DNA of 64,000 bases. It comes from Ilyonectria destructans (lineage: Eukaryota; Ascomycota; Sordariomycetes; Hypocreales; Nectriaceae). Below, in pieces: positions 40,508 to 51,446 of this stretch; within the stretch, counting starts at the first letter, position 1, and each line of letters starts with the position of its first letter. A program made the position numbers and the translations under genes. Location: NCBI GenBank assembly GCA_020740775.1, contig JAHEWK010000008.1, positions 1,736,001 through 1,800,000 of the forward strand, given 5' to 3'. Below the pieces are notes generated by a model. That model was given only the letters and a program-made list of their open reading frames with translations. It was not told where the DNA came from and ran no database searches.

Positions 40508-42206
40508 GAGAAAAGGATGGGCGTACGTTGTTTTCGAACTTGAAGAATAATTCGGCGGTGACTAGCTGTAGTGGAAGCCAGTTATAAATGTATTTGAGGG
40601 TGAATTCTTGAGCGCAAATTTTCCATTAGCACATAACAGCGAGCAAGATAAGAATTGAGGTATAGCTCAGGAAGCAGAGAAGATAAAGTGACATCATGCG
40701 GTCCTCTCCAGGATACTGTCTTTTGTGACAACCGCTAGCTGATCAAATAAAAACATCGAACTCGGAATTCCTGGTGCTCCATATAATACTGGACTTTCGA
40801 AACGGGCCTCATCAAGTTGATGAGTTGATGCAACATCTTGGAAAGTAGCCCAATCACGAATCCGACTGTTGTCTGTAAGCGCTGGGCTGCGGCGGTCCGC
40901 ATAATGGCGCAGCAGGCAGACACGAGGACGCCTAGGCGGCAAAGTGCCGACCACAGCACTAGTGCCCTGAAACAAGAATCTCCCACTTGCCGAGTGACTC
41001 TTCTGGCTCTGATCTGAGTGAGCTGTGGCGTTTGCCCGGTCTAAGCCAACAGAACAGTGGATGCGCAGGCGGGACGGTGGAGATGATGCCTGCGCCCTAC
41101 GGGCACTAAAGGCCCTAAAGGCCCTATAGCGGGGGATCTTCCCGGGGGGTGGCTGCGCCGACCAGGATCCGACTGGAACAGGCGGCCTCATTCGAACTCG
41201 AAAACGAAAACAACGAGCCACATATCAGCTTTGCGAGGATGGGGGCTTGGGGGCGACAGAAATGGATCAGTGTGATGGATCTTTACTCACACAAAACACA
41301 TGTCCAAGAGGTCCTCTCCCTACTATTTCACGTCGCTTTACTCAGGCACGGCTTGGGTCCTCTAACTTGGGCAGACCCCAACGAGCTGGATCCCCTCGAG
41401 GTCGAAGGAGCAAGGTCTACTAGATGTCGAGGAGGGTCAGGCTTTTCAGAGATAACCCTCCCAATCCAAACTCAAAATTGATAACAAAGAAGCGAAGGAG
41501 AACCACAACGTAGAGTAATGTATGGTTACAAAATGTTCAGTTTCCAAGTTGAAATGCTGTTCTTGTTATTGGCAAAGGAACCCTCTACACATGGGGAGAA
41601 GGTTAGCATGGCCTCATGGACTTTGAAACACTGGCAGCAATGCTCAATTCCAGCAAATCGATTAACATACAGTGCAAGGGGCAAACAAAGCTATGACTAG
41701 TATGGAAATGCAGCCCCCAATGATTCCCGCTTACCAGCTGCACCGCCGCGACAAGGATCAGAAGCCGCCTGCACCAGGCACAATGCCGCGCCCGTATCCA
41801 CCCACTCCAGCTCCGCCAACTCACCTCACTTCCTTGTCAGCTTAAAGCAGCATGGGATTCAGAAAGTGCATAGTCGCGTTGTTGCACCAGACAGGTTGTG
41901 GCTGATTTCATGTGGGTTGGACCAACGACCGTCAAGAACGGTGTGGATTAGCGCTGCTGCCTGTAGGCAGTCGGTCTGCCTGGTGTTTGGCGTTGGCAAC
42001 GAGTGCGTGCATGTGGCAATCTCACAACGCACATTCCCTGTATAAAGAGGGCTGTTGCAGCCTTCAGTCAGCCTCATTCGAACCATCTCATCTTCCTCTT
42101 CTTTCTATCTCGTCTTCGCATCACCCGTTGCTCTCTACCCTCCTCCTCATCCCCCAACACCCTGTCTATTTCTTTCCCAACTGCAACACAAGAAGAGTGA
42201 GGAATC
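40508..42206. other. 1.7-kb intergenic region
   Basis: Open frames on both strands (40,694-41,221 minus; 41,149-41,481 plus) have no domain and overlap each other. A TATAAA lies at 42041. The last 100 bases are CT-rich leader of the AAA ATPase gene. Confidence 0.45.
42041..42046 (+). promoter_or_regulatory. TATA box TATAAA
   Basis: TATAAA in the context CTGTATAAAGAGG, 166 bases before the start codon of the AAA ATPase gene and followed by a CT-rich initiator region. Confidence 0.55.
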
Positions 42207-44505
42207 ATGGGTGGCTCAGACACAATGGAGTCCGTTCAGAGCCGCGACGACGATAATTCGTCCGTCGTTATTGTGACTCCCGCGGAGCCTGTCGAGGCTC
42301 AGATCAAGGGCAAGACTACCGAGGAGACCAAGCCCGAGGCCACTGAGGGTAAGGATAATGAATCAGCCCAACCTGACACTACTGCACCAGGTGCTAACGC
42401 ATCCAAAGCCAAGAGCGAGGATGTGGAAATGAAGGACGGGGAAGAGAAGAAGGAAGACGAGGAGAAGAAGGATGAGAAGAAAGAAGACGACGAGGAGAAG
42501 GATGACGAGGAAGAGAAGAAAGAAAAGATCATCGTTGGTCTCGTCACCGACAGCAAGGACTTGTACGCCAAGTACGACAATAATGGCGATCGATCATGGA
42601 CCGACAAGTACCCAGACGACCTCGAAGAGGCCGCGGAGAACGAGGAGACCCAGAAGTATGCTGTCATTATCCGAAAGAGTAAGTTTCACCCCAGAGCCTG
42701 AGCATCGCGGATCGTCACTGACTCTCCCCACAGTGAAGCCCAAGGAGGCCGACTCCACCAAGCCCCTCATCATCGACAGCATCATCATCCAGTCGCCATA
42801 TCTCAAGCGCGTCCTGGGCAAGGTCTTTGAGGGATACCCTGGCGTCGTCACCGAGGTCTCGCGGCTCAAGTTCCACGCGCCCTTTGAGTGCTTCGTCCAC
42901 CGCTGGGACCGCTTCGCCGCCGCCAAGGATGACGCCACCCACGACGACCTCACCCGTGAGCACATTGGGCTCCTCTACACAATCATGAAGGAGGAGCTCG
43001 GCGATGTCATCCAGCTGCGCGAGGATTACTTCAAGAACCGCGCCGTCGCATTCGAGCACGTCTGGACACTCTTCCCTCCCGGCTGCACCGTCTGGGGATC
43101 CGCCAAGGGCAAGCCTGTAGCGGTCAAGTTCAACTCTGGATCATACGCCAAGACCCAGTGTGGCAACGTGTACATCCTGCAGTGCAAGGTCATCGACTGG
43201 GACGGCAAGATCATGGGCTGGACCGACCTGAACCAGCAGATTGGCGAGTTCCCTGGCACCGTCCCCTTCGCTGAGCTGAACTGCTACCCCCTCGAGTACC
43301 ATCCTCGTCTGGACATCGCCAAGGCTGTCCTCACTGAACGTGGTCGCCGTTTTGAAGAGCTTGCTGGGTACTGCTACAAATTCTACAAGGGCACTGCCGT
43401 TTGGCACGTCGATCCTCGCAGGTCGCGAAAGGAGAATGTCCAGTCCCGCATTGTCATCGATGGCGAGAACTGGGAGAAGGAGAACCCGGATCACGTCGTG
43501 TGGCTTGAAAACATCCACGCAGAAGTTGAGTTCTCTGGTCCTGGGGGCCGTGGCGGTAACGACAGCGGCAGCGATTCCGGAAGCGATTGGAATTCCAACG
43601 CCCTTGACGAGGATGATGTTGAGGGCTTGGATCAGCGTCCTCCTCTGACCGAAGAGCAGCTCATCATGACCTACCCCATCGTGCGAGGCTACTCGCTGAA
43701 AAACAAGCGGTGGATGGAATTCTTCATCGACGATGTCTCCGAGGTCAACTTCAACGACCAGGCCTTCAACTCTCTTGTGCTCCCCGAGGATCAGAAGGAA
43801 CTCATCCTCGCCTTCGCGCAGAGCCAGGTCAAGTACAAGGATGCATTCGACGACATCATCTCGGGCAAGGGCAAGGGAATCATCATGCTCCTGTCTGGCG
43901 GACCCGGTATCGGCAAGACTCTGACTGCGGAGTCGGTGGCCGAGGAGATGAAGGTGCCCCTCTACATTATGAGCGCCGGTGACCTTGGAACCGAGGCATA
44001 CGAGGTCGAGAATAACCTGGGCCGCATCCTTGAGATGGTGGCCAACTGGAACGCTGTCCTCCTGCTCGACGAGTGCGATGTCTTCCTCGAGGCCCGCTGC
44101 GCCAACGACATCGCCCGCAACCGCATCGTCTCTATCTTCCTGCGCACCCTGGAGTACTACGAGGGAATCCTTTTCCTCACCACCAACCGCGTCAAGAACA
44201 TGGATCCCGCCTTCCAGAGCCGCATTCACATGTCGCTCGAGTACCCTTCGCTCGACGCCGCTGCCCGCGAGGCCGTCTGGCGCGGGTTCCTGGGCCGCAC
44301 CGTCAACCTCGACGCCAAGGTTGAGGGCGAGGCGGCGCACGCCATCTCAGACGCCGAGATCAAGGAGCTGGCTGGCCTTGAGCTCAACGGTCGCCAGATC
44401 AAGAACACGCTCAAGACCTCCAACTTGCTGGCCTGCCACAAGGGCGAGAAGTTGGCGTTTAAGCATCTGCGGATTGTGCTCAAGGTAGAGGGTCACTCTT
44501 TGTAA
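42207..44505 (+). CDS. AAA-family ATPase with acidic N-terminus
   Basis: Exons 42207-42678 and 42734-44505 (donor GTAAGT, CTGAC branch) encode 747 residues. The N-terminal 110 residues are highly acidic and Lys/Glu-rich (EEKKEDEEKKDEKKEDDEEK), probably disordered. A middle region (about 200-400, with WTLFPPGCTVWGSAKGKPVA and GYCYKFYKGTAVWHVDPRR) matches the DUF7025-type domain found next to fungal AAA modules. The ATPase core has Walker A GGPGIGKT near 547, Walker B VLLLDECD near 598, sensor-1 FLTTNRV and the Arg-containing AFQSRIHMSLEYP. These proteins remodel unknown substrates. A TATA box is present 166 bases upstream, consistent with a regulated gene. Confidence 0.9.
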
Positions 44506-44896
44506 GGCATTTTGGGACCAAGCGGGCTTGATGATTTTTTTTGGAGCGATTCTGATTCTCATGATGAATATTACGGTAGCGACTGATATGATGGATAGGG
44601 GCTTCCAAGAGCCACTAGGATGGACGACGAGAGCCATAAGTGCACCATGAGTGCTAAACTTGAGAGCGAGGGAAGCATGGTTATGGTAGACTAGTTGTAC
44701 CTTACAAATAACAAGAATTTTACATAAAACTGCCAAAGAAGGACTACTGTGTTTTTATTCAGTTCATTCTGTGCTTTGCAGACCTCGTCAGGCATCCCTC
44801 CTTGACCCGAGTATCGTCCTGGTTCCGTTTCCACCACGTGAGTTCCGAAGAAGACCTACATTAACGAATGACTCAACAATATCTGTCTCTGGGAAT
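44506..44896. other. Convergent 3' flank
   Basis: 3' flanks of the AAA ATPase and methyltransferase genes. No gene. Confidence 0.5.
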
Positions 44897-45777
44897 CTAT
44901 CCCCTGCTGGGCTTTTGACCCCGGGCAAGGAACAGCTGTTGCTCTCCACCAATTTCCTCAGGCATCTTACACCTGCTCGATGTCCACTTCCAGCCCCAGC
45001 CTTCAAGGCCAGCCTTTTCGTAGGCATCTTTGACATCCTGCTCCTTAAACCCAAGGCGAGTAATGGTGTTACCTGACATTTGTTGCACTTTGTCTGCCAG
45101 TGGACATCCACTCTCCTCGGGTGCAACCCAGTCAACAATCACCAGAGCCCCTCCTTCGGTGAGCCTCTCGGAAAGTTTTTGGATCATCACTGTGTAATCC
45201 TCTACATGGTGAAGCGCCATGCACATCACAATGACGTCGAAGCCGAAGAACTCGGGCGAGTTGAGCTCAGGCGAGGGAGTCGCGTCAGGTTTGAGGAGGT
45301 CTCCAGGGATTGCACGCCTCTTCTCTGGAGAAACTCCTTCCTCTTGGGCCTTTTTGTTGTATTGATCTACCATTCCAGACGAAATGTCCATGCCGCGGAT
45401 TGAGTCGACGAATGGAGCCAAGGCCTGTACATGTTAACGACGGACATCGTCACGCCGAACCAGCGAAACTTACACGAGAGGCAAGGCCATTTCCGCATGC
45501 GTAGTCGAGCATTTTAATTGTCTGAGAACTTCCATCTGATTCTGGACGCTTGATACCGATCCATTCAGCATTCTGGCTGAGGTTTGCGACAATCTGGTTC
45601 GACATTTCGACGATCCAGGGAATCGTAAAGACATCCGCAGCGACTTTGCTAGTAGTTGTTAGCAAACAAGGACCCCCAACATAATCGCTTATCTGGTACT
45701 TACTCGAAATGTTCCTTGTTTTGTTCTCCCAAGGACTTCTCTGCGCCATGGTGGTGGTGATGGTGGTGGTGCTCCAT
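44897..45777 (-). CDS. SAM-dependent methyltransferase with natural His8 start
   Basis: Exons 45777-45704, 45648-45474 and 45424-44897 (donors GTAAGT and GTAAGT; branches CTAAC and TTAAC) encode 258 residues. Class I methyltransferase motifs: SAM-binding motif I MLDYACGNG, the acidic strand IRGMDISSGMVDQY, motif for the carboxylate strand FDVIVMCMALHHVED (the HH-V after motif IV suggests small-molecule methyltransferases), and LTEGGALVIVDWV. The N-terminus is MEHHHHHHHHGAEK: eight consecutive His encoded by mixed CAC/CAT codons, so it is natural sequence and not a cloning tag. The substrate is not predictable; a role in secondary or quinone-type metabolism is possible. Confidence 0.88.
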
Positions 45778-46900
45778 GGTGGAATTATGCGTCGCAAAGG
45801 TCAAGCTTGTACCGTCTGACAGCAGATGTAGATCGGTCGGGCTTGGTTTACTATTGAAGGTTCTTGTGCAAAGTAAATTGAAATGATAAGGTTACTTAAT
45901 TTGAAAGGAAATGAAGACCGAAGCGGCTTCTATATATCCATCTACACCGAAAGTCACCGGAAAGTATCCGGCCACCAGTTTGTTTCCGCCCGTTTAGTGT
46001 CCGCACTCCAATTGCGGACTACAAGGGTGCATAAACGGCAACCAAGTCAGGCCACAAGGGTGCATGGAATAGCGAACCATTTCAGGTGGTCGCATCAATA
46101 CAGTCAGGCAACCAACAATGGGGTCAAGGCCTTAACATGTGCTATCAGGGTTGGGACTCATTCATCGTCGCCCGAAGACCGAAATAGCCAAGTGTGTGGA
46201 GAGGTCGGGACCATGCCAAGTAATGATCCTACCCCGGTTCGTAATCTAGACTCAATGTGTAAATTACAAGAAATGCATAGGAAATCGATTATACCAGCTA
46301 AGAGATTGCGTTGGATTCCGCTTGCAGAGCCTCGTTAACAGCCTTGGGCAGCAATTATTACCTGCCAGGCCAAACGTGTGCCGCTTTCACGCCTTAAAGA
46401 CCGAGCCATTATATTACATGCCAACGCAAAAGAGCCTCATAGTTCATTCCACATGATTACACGATACCCCTTTAAGGAATATTGAAAGGCAAGACTTGTC
46501 GTATCATGGTATATAACCTCGTAGGAGTAGAAATTGCCGACCCAGTCGGCACGCAAACCTCTTCCGAAACATATTCTCAACTCCTTCAAGCCAATCTCCT
46601 AAAAGTACAATATCGATGATGAATATAGTAGCCGAAACGTTCAAGCTAAAGCAGGGTCCGCCCTTATATATAAGCACGCCATTTGAAACTATTTTTACAC
46701 CCCTTATTCCAATCATCTATTCAGCCCATAAATTCAACCCCTTCCCATGCAATCTGATGTGTGAACTTGCCTACACCGGCATAATTCCTTCATTTTTAGT
46801 ATATCGACTCGAGCGGGTCATTGCTCGTGCTGAGATAGGATTCAGCGGGTCTCAAAAGCCCATTCGTTCTCGGGGACCATAACTGCAGCACTTCCTTTCA
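45778..46900. other. Intergenic region
   Basis: Divergent and flanking sequence between the methyltransferase start and the 3' end of the Cys-rich gene. Open frames at 45,883-46,338 and 46,616-46,882 have no domain support. Confidence 0.45.
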
Positions 46901-47593
46901 TCAAGCAAGTTCAGCCCTTTCACTAAAACTCAGGTTGCGCTGGTGTTTCTTTGTCCTTTGAGGTACGAGGTGGTCCTCACAGAGATTCGTAACTAAACCA
47001 AAAACCCTTGCCCCGCATCCATGGTAGACGCAAGTGTGATTTTGGCAAAAGCGAGATAGTTGTCTCGGAAACCTTGGGGTGTAAGTGTCCATGAGACATG
47101 CCACGTCCCTCGCTGCGCAGGTGTGACTCCTGCAGAACTCACCCTTGCGTCCACCAGAAGTGACAACCACCCTTCGCATGCAGGTACCAGAGCTACAAAC
47201 GTCTCCAGGGCTCTGAATTGGCGGGCATGTAAGCATTTCATCGCGGCTTGAGGGCAAACTTTGAGAGTTCTGGCGCAAGCGCTGTCGGTTGGATTTCGTC
47301 GTTTTGGGGCGGTTATCAAAGCCAACAACAAGCTGAGAGATTGCGTTGATGGTCCCGATGTCCTCGTGCTTCATAGGATCCGCAGCAGCCATGAGGACGG
47401 AGCAGTCGCGACAATCTACCCCTTTAATATAGTGATCCCTGAACAGGCTGGGATCAAGATCGTTGATATCAACGTGGTCAATTTGCCAAAACAGGTTGCC
47501 TCCAACACAATTCAATGGCTTGGAGCATTTCATGACTGCATCCACCCTTTGATTATGCCGGCATTCAAAGGTTACCCTCAAAAATTTGCACAT
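46901..47593 (-). CDS. Cys/His-rich protein, probably zinc-binding, unassigned
   Basis: A single exon gives 230 residues from the ATG at 47593-47591 (MCKFLRVTFECRHNQRVDAV). Cys and His appear in spaced pairs: FECRHNQ, KCSKPLNC, GVDCRDCS, and in the C-terminal half CPPIQSPGDVC, GTCMRRVV, EFCRSHTCAARDVACL, RFCQNHTCVYHGCG, LCEDHLVP. The FCxxHTC units occur twice, suggesting a duplicated zinc finger. The middle segment is Asn/Arg/Ser-rich and probably disordered. There is no signal peptide. It resembles the 115-aa protein at 35,021 only in its MCK start and Cys-pair style. Family unknown; the Cys/His spacing argues against a random frame. Confidence 0.65.
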   Translation of the reverse strand: MCKFLRVTFECRHNQRVDAVMKCSKPLNCVGGNLFWQIDHVDINDLDPSLFRDHYIKGVDCRDCSVLMAAADPMKHEDIGTINAISQLVVGFDNRPKTTKSNRQRLRQNSQSLPSSRDEMLTCPPIQSPGDVCSSGTCMRRVVVTSGGRKGEFCRSHTCAARDVACLMDTYTPRFPRQLSRFCQNHTCVYHGCGARVFGLVTNLCEDHLVPQRTKKHQRNLSFSERAELA

Positions 47594-48434
47594 TTTCAAG
47601 TTTTGGTCCTTGTCGTGGCAGTCAAGTTTGAACTTTGGAGGCTTGCTGTGTTTGAACGTTACCGCGTTGAAATATACGCCGTTGCGAGAGTTCCGGAGCT
47701 GTGGAATTTATATTCTTTAAGTACCCATGTAGGTAGTGATAGAAAAGTTCAATTTTATCTGGCCTTGGCCTTATGTTCATTCCTGTGGTTTCAATAACAT
47801 GGTGCTCTCCATAGATCTTCGACGAACAAATCAGAAATGTTCTATGTATTAGAGCATACGTTACCCAGAGACCACAGAAACAGAAAAACGGCTCGTTTGA
47901 CCCCTGTTCCTAGTACCCTGAACAAAGAAAGGCAAGTGTATCAGTTCGGGAACAAGGTCAATGCGTACAGCAAGTCACTCTGTTTGAGTCTCCCAGTCAC
48001 AATGAAACAGTGAGGTTCCAGTCTCTCCTAAATCAATAATGACGAATGCACAGGTTCATAATATGGTTTACGTGACAAGAATGGCTGACGGGCCTGAAGA
48101 AGGTATTGATGCGACCATCTTGGTATTCTTATTTCCATCTAGGTGACGACTTCTATCCATTTTATCCACTTGACTACCTTGCGGCAGTCCAAAACACGGA
48201 CAGCCTCGCCACAAAGAAACCACTGCCCTGAGCCTTGTTATGTAATCCTCCGTTACGCCTATGTGTCCCGGCCTCCAATCCCTGTCATTCCCATGACCCA
48301 GGAAGCGAGAATGGTCCTTTGTTCAGCAATCAACCACCCCCCTGGAACATATCCCCATTTTAAACCTCTTGAGCCACTCGGACCTCTTGGGGCTGTTGGT
48401 TGACTTGTTTTCTGCGGTGTCCTGCTCAAATCAC
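47594..48434. other. Intergenic region
   Basis: Between the start of the Cys-rich gene and the end of YAR1, both on the minus strand. No supported gene. Confidence 0.45.
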
Positions 48435-49093
48435 TCAAACAGTTTCCTTGTCATCTTTCTTCTCCTCAGCCTTCTCATTTCCCTCCTCGATCTCAACAGA
48501 CTCGACAGCAGCGCTCAGACCGCTCTCCTCATTCGTAGTCTCGAGGCTCTCTGCAGCCTTCAGGAAGTACTGGGCGACGTCGTTGTGGTTATTGAAGTAT
48601 GCGAGATCCAAGGGGACGTAGTTCTGCTCGTTTGCAAGCGCGGGAGAGGCTCCCTGCTCCATCAGAAACTTGATCGTCTCGAGGTGACCGCCCAGAGCAG
48701 CCCAGTGAAGGCCAGTGTTTCCGTGCTCGTTGCCCTCATCAAGAAATGCCTGCTTCTCCTCCTTTGGTCGCGACTCAAAGTACTGGACAAGTTCTCGTAC
48801 AACCTCTTTGAGTCATATCAGCTTCAGATTCTCCAAAATATTCAAAATTCCGGGAGCGATTTCGCCTAGGACTTGCGCAAATAAGGTGTTGACATACCTA
48901 GATGGCCGTTTCCAGTCGCCATGTGCAGGCATGTGGATTTGGCGTCATCCTGTGCGGCTGCGACAACCTCGGCCGGCGTCACATTCTCTCGCTCTGCCAG
49001 GCTCTTCAGAGTCTCGGTCAGATCCTCCTTCTCTCCAGCACGAGCAAAGTAAATGAGATCATCGATCTCCTCTTCAGTGAGTTTGGGAGCCAT
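48435..49093 (-). CDS. YAR1: Ankyrin-repeat protein, YAR1-like ribosomal protein S3 chaperone
   Basis: Exons 49093-48898 and 48805-48435 (donor GTATGT) encode 188 residues, close to yeast Yar1 (200). Yar1 holds free ribosomal protein uS3 (Rps3) soluble until it is assembled into 40S subunits. The layout matches: an N-terminal helix (LTEEEIDDLIYFARAGEKED), two clear ankyrin repeats (STCLHMATGNGHLEVVRELV and NTGLHWAALGGHLETIKFLM) with a third degenerate one (YVPLDLAYFNNHNDVAQYFL), and an acidic tail (EEGNEKAEEKKDDKETV). It is in tandem with SPO11 on the minus strand, 215 bases downstream. Alternative: another small ankyrin protein, but the order and acidic tail favour YAR1. Confidence 0.82.
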
Positions 49094-49308
49094 GGTGACG
49101 ATTTATGATGTTTGGGATTGAAAGGATACAAAATTTTATGAAGAGTGAGGGGACTGTGTGGGTTAATACCCCGCGCTTTTCGCACGGTACACGTGGGGCG
49201 AGGTACAGGGTAGGGTAGATGGTGTTTGTATAATGAGGACATCATCCACAACGCTGCTTTGGCTTGGCTAAGTTTACATCAGAAAAAATGTTCAACTTGG
49301 TCTGAGAC

Positions 49309-50924
49309 TTAAGAAAGAGCGAGAAAGATTTCTTGATCCAGCCATTGACACAAATTCCCGGACTCGTCAAGCCACTCGATTTCCGCTTTGATTCCAAGGT
49401 TAAGCATCACCTGTAGCTCCCTCATCATCTCAGTGACTTCCATCTCACCTGGAGGGGAGCTTTGAAGCACTTTCAACGCTGATTCAGCGGCCCGACGATC
49501 TCTTGAAGACAAGTAGATTATTGGATCTTGACAAGATGTTGAAGAGACAGCAGTCCTGGTTGTGGCGAGGGTGAGTGCAGAGCTCTGGCTGCCTTGACTC
49601 GATGCAAGATCGAGACTTTGGTTCACATTCTCTGCTCCATGTATATGCATCAGCTGGCTTGACTTGATCCCAAGCCATCGTATTGCAGGCGTGCGCGCAT
49701 TGGTCTCGTGGGCCAGCTTCTGAGAGCCGTATCGATAGCATTTGAGGATGTTGACACCGTCAGGGTCGAAATCCATCAAGCCCAGTATCGGCAATTGAGG
49801 GTTGGTCGTGTGGACCAGATTCAAGAACGACCGAGTAATCAAGTCAGGGTAGCCTTTGGCCTAGAGAGCATTAGCTTCGTCCCCAGAGAAGAGATTCCGC
49901 CTACCGTCAGGACAACGCCAGGCCCACAAGAAGATGTCATCCAGAATTCGGAGGAGCACAGGGATCGGAATATTGCCTTTATCCATTAGCACCGTAATAT
50001 CCCACAAGGCTGGGTGTCTAACATCCTTCTCGACCACTAAGATCCACCTCAAATTATCGACATTGACTTTGGAGATGGATGTGGTTGTGGGGATGGGAAT
50101 GCCCTGGTTTGGTTAGAAGCAGCCCGGGGTCATCTTATCATGGTCACTGACCAAATTACCCGCCGTTGAATCAAGACAGCTGCCATCCCTCAGTTCGATT
50201 ACCAGAGGGCCTGCCAATATGCCTTTTGACGCAGCCACCTATTGCGATTAGCTAACATTGGCGAAGCACTTGCTGACAGGCGCACAATGTTCAAGTCTCC
50301 ACGATTAACGCCAAGGGTAAACGCGAGATCGTCTACGAGCTCGTCCACTTGGCTTTGCTTTTCGAAGAGGTCTTGGTGCTGGTAAAAGATGTGCCTAAGA
50401 CATGTCCCTAATTAGCACATCGCATAAGGGTTGCTTCGCGTGAGTCGAGACCCACCGCTTGGTGAGTATGGTCCCCGAGACCAGTGCATCGTGAGACAGC
50501 TGAAGAATGAGGAGAATCCTTGCTGGCGACTGTTAGTCAAGGCGAAGTTGAGGCGTTGCAGCGAAGTCGTACTAAACTTGCGGGCCTCCTGCACAGTTTG
50601 ACCAGGGAAGCGGACATGCTCGAGCCGGTTTTCACTGGTCCTACGATGCGAGGCCCTGCGGGACAGGGTGATTGACAACCCTTGACATGCAGCTAGAGAA
50701 TCCACAAACGTCTCCAGGATGGATTCGATGGCGGCGACCACGGCGCCGACGGCGCCGTGGGCGCCGTGTTCGCCGTGGTTTGTCATCGTATTCGTATCAA
50801 AGACATGGTCACCACCATCGTCTGTCGTCGTTGGACCCTCTTGGCTGTCAACCTGATTACCGTGCATTAGTTCCGGGGTAGCAACAGGCTGACGAAGGAC
50901 GCTCGTGGTAACATCCATGTTCAT
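49309..50924 (-). CDS. SPO11: Meiotic recombination protein SPO11
   Basis: Seven exons (50924-50573, 50522-50456, 50394-50286, 50238-50152, 50103-50023, 49976-49905, 49860-49309) join in phase to 439 residues. SPO11, related to topoisomerase VI subunit A, makes the double-strand breaks that start meiotic recombination. The winged-helix region has LILQLSHDALVSGTILTKRH and the catalytic tyrosine Tyr144 (HIFYQHQDLF). VDDLAFTLGVNRGDLNIV and AASKGILAGPLVIELRD follow. The TOPRIM fold has Glu230 (WILVVEKD) and Asp286/288/290 (MDFDPDG), the Mg2+ ligands. The C-terminal exon also has GYPDLITRSFLNLV. All six introns are short (44-61 nt) with non-consensus donors. It is divergent from ERG7, 522 bases apart. 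Confidence 0.93.
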
Positions 50925-51446
50925 TGCCCGTCGACTTTAAGTCGTTGACAACGGCCGAACAGAAGTCTCGCGAGCTGAATACGGCCGTGGAGGGAGAGAC
51001 GCGGTTCAGAGAGCAGGAGAGTAATGGCTTCACAAAAGCGGAAACATCGCATCGTCCTCCTTCCACAGTCGCGTGCCTGCTTGTCCAGGCCTCAATTGTC
51101 ACATGTGAAAGGTGCAGCACTGGGGTTTCCATTACTCAACGCTTTTAGGCTGAGGCACAACTTAGGGGTCCTGACCGCTAGTGCGGGAGTAACTGGGGAA
51201 TACGGCAGGTACCGGGCACGCACGGGACGCCGTCGAAGAAATGAGGAAAGTGTCACCTTGGTCCAGGGCTGGCTTGCTTAAGTACCTAGCTGTCCGCCAC
51301 TGCACGAAACTACAGCGCTTCTCGTGGCTCGAATTCATTTATCTCTCCACCGCCGCGCCAATTGCTTCCCTCAACCATCGCAGCACCTGGGATTTGCCCC
51401 AGGGATACCGAACACGAAGTGCACTCGGCATACCACCGAGCCGAAG
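50925..51446. promoter_or_regulatory. Divergent promoter of SPO11 and ERG7
   Basis: A 522-base region between two start codons, without a clear TATA box. One side serves a meiosis-specific gene and the other a constitutive sterol gene. No gene seen. Confidence 0.45.

Noticed and set aside
43141..44340. Minus-strand frame of 399 codons opposite the AAA ATPase
   Set aside because: Antisense shadow of a strongly codon-biased gene; no recognisable domain, and the plus strand holds clear Walker motifs.
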